Shown here piece by piece: positions 63,071 through 64,000 of a stretch of DNA of 64,000 bases (within the stretch, counting starts at the first letter, position 1; each line of letters starts with the position of its first letter). A program made the position numbers and the translations under genes. Location: contig NZ_MBTF01000023.1 of NCBI RefSeq assembly GCF_002013915.1, forward strand, positions 62,001-126,000, in the 5' to 3' direction. The stretch comes from Mucilaginibacter pedocola (GTDB lineage Bacteria; Bacteroidota; Bacteroidia; Sphingobacteriales; Sphingobacteriaceae). The notes under the pieces are model-generated. The model was not told where the DNA came from, did not search any database, and saw nothing but the letters and a program-made list of their open reading frames with translations.

Positions 63071-63814
63071 ATGTATTTAAACAAAAAGGTGGTGGTTGTT
63101 TTGCCATCGTACAACGCCTCGTCTACATTAAAGCAAACTTATGCAGAGATCCCTCTCGGTCTGGTTGACGAGGTTGTATTGGTTGACGATAAGAGTAACG
63201 ATAATACCGTTGCCGTAGCGCAGGAACTGGGTATACAACACATTATTGTACATGAGGTGAATAAAGGCTACGGCGGTAATCAAAAATCGTGTTACAACAA
63301 GGCGCTCGAACTGGGTGCCGATATTGTAGTAATGCTGCACCCCGATTACCAGTACTCGCCAAAATTGTTGCAGGCCATGATATCTGTTATTGGAGAGGAT
63401 GTATACCAGGTAATGTTTGGCTCGCGCATATTGGGTAAGGGCGCCCTAAAAGGTGGTATGCCTATGTATAAATATATTGCCAACAGGGTGCTAACGCTGC
63501 TGCAGAATATACTGATGAACCAAAAGTTATCCGAGTACCACACCGGCTACCGTGCGTATTCGGCACAGGTGCTTAGGGCAATTCCATACCAGAAAAACTC
63601 CGACGATTTTGTATTTGATAATCAGGTGGTAGCGCAGATATTTTACGCGGGTTTCGAGATAGGGGAGGTTACCTGCCCCACCAAATACTTTGATGAAGCA
63701 TCGTCTATCAGCTTTTCGCGCAGCATGACTTATGGCTTTGGCGTGTTAGGGGTTTCTTTAAGGTATTGCCTCGCCAAGCTGAAACTGCTGAAATGGGATA
63801 TCCTGGAGTGTTGA
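63071..63814 (+). CDS. Family 2 glycosyltransferase (DPMS-like)
   Basis: 247 residues, GT-A fold: VVVVLPSYNASSTLKQTYAEI, the nucleotide-binding VLVDDKSNDNT and the metal-site region VVMLHPDYQYSPK, where DxD reads PDYQ. There is no signal peptide and no strong membrane segment; the C-terminal third (TYGFGVLGVSLRYCLAKLK) is amphipathic. It resembles dolichyl-phosphate mannose synthases, which charge a polyprenyl phosphate with a sugar. The next gene, starting one base after its stop, looks like a membrane GT-C enzyme that could use such a donor. Confidence 0.88.
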   Translation: MYLNKKVVVVLPSYNASSTLKQTYAEIPLGLVDEVVLVDDKSNDNTVAVAQELGIQHIIVHEVNKGYGGNQKSCYNKALELGADIVVMLHPDYQYSPKLLQAMISVIGEDVYQVMFGSRILGKGALKGGMPMYKYIANRVLTLLQNILMNQKLSEYHTGYRAYSAQVLRAIPYQKNSDDFVFDNQVVAQIFYAGFEIGEVTCPTKYFDEASSISFSRSMTYGFGVLGVSLRYCLAKLKLLKWDILEC

Positions 63815-63815
63815 T

Positions 63816-64000
63816 ATGCGGAAGATAAAACCGGAAAGCCTCATTGTACCTTTAGCGTTGTTATCGCTTGTTGCGATAGCCGTAATTATACTTTGCCGCA
63901 CGCAGGGTATACTGTACGATGAGAGCTATTTCGTACCCAATATACCCCGCATAGCACAATTAGGGCTTACCAACGAGTTTTTATTGAAGATAACCGGCTC
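63816..64000 (+). CDS. N-terminal part of a membrane protein, possible GT-C glycosyltransferase
   Basis: The frame runs off the window end after 61 residues. One membrane segment is present (about 9-27, LIVPLALLSLVAIAVIILC). The following YDESYFVPNIPRIAQLG has the acidic DE pair that first-loop GT-C enzymes (ArnT/PMT type) use. The start is one base after the glycosyltransferase stop, so they form an operon. Assignment to GT-C is tentative. Confidence 0.6.
   Translation, partial: MRKIKPESLIVPLALLSLVAIAVIILCRTQGILYDESYFVPNIPRIAQLGLTNEFLLKITG

Overview
The window reads as chromosomal DNA of a Bacteroidota bacterium, most likely Sphingobacteriaceae (Mucilaginibacter or a close relative; the genus is an inference). 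Support comes from a full-length SprA translocon gene, single-chain L-serine ammonia-lyase, Bacteroidota-type promoter boxes (TANNTTTG), families such as DUF4292, and Bacteroidota gene orders (maeB-ruvA-sprA; TPR-DUF4292-M23; groES-groEL beside secG-TPR-lptE). There are no rRNA or tRNA genes, no CRISPR array, no transposase and no recognisable prophage.

Layout. 1-620: 3' end of apbE. 784-4092: a four-gene run (small charged protein, outer-membrane barrel, OmpR regulator, histidine kinase). 4314-7507: OmpA-like lipoprotein, rlmN and an amidohydrolase. 7662-16965: envelope and housekeeping genes (acylphosphatase, flippase, TPR protein, DUF4292 lipoprotein, EnvC-like LytM protein, two TatA-like proteins, gatA, a lytic transglycosylase). 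17075-27158: maeB, ruvA and the giant sprA. 27159-27561 is a repeat-filled gap, followed by sdaA. 29096-36836: small membrane proteins and a tightly overlapping MoxR/DUF58/DUF4350/DUF4129/SpoIIM cluster with a divergent RDD gene. 36937-46063: mscS, groEL, groES and a minus-strand operon miaB - sigma-54 activator - lptE - TPR-like protein - secG. 46205-52487 is more accessory: AsmA-like protein, lipoprotein, a solitary cytosine-5 methyltransferase, an AT-rich orphan gene, an acetyltransferase, a MazG-like hydrolase and an AT-rich Fic gene followed by a four-copy hairpin array. 52703-64000: Tat-exported class V aminotransferase, GDSL-lipB-PPTase operon, dcd, an MG2/TonB-plug fusion, clpS, GNAT, a glycoside hydrolase, a family 2 glycosyltransferase and the start of a membrane protein.

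How it works together. Much of the coding content concerns building and checking the envelope: lipid-linked sugar export, LPS-assembly lipoprotein LptE, SecG, TatA, SprA (type IX secretion and gliding), murein hydrolase and its activator, OmpA anchoring and mechanosensation. The MoxR cluster looks like one membrane-associated machine of unknown role.

The least explained material is intergenic. There is a 4 x 42 bp array of perfect hairpins after the Fic gene. Several quasi-palindromes share an architecture (arms built from slipped short repeats) but mostly not a sequence. There is a tandem 110 bp palindromic repeat, and a 137 bp MITE-like element ahead of dcd. Three genes (rlmN, sdaA, mscS) carry a promoter-like box only 4-8 nt before the start codon, which suggests leaderless or nearly leaderless mRNAs.
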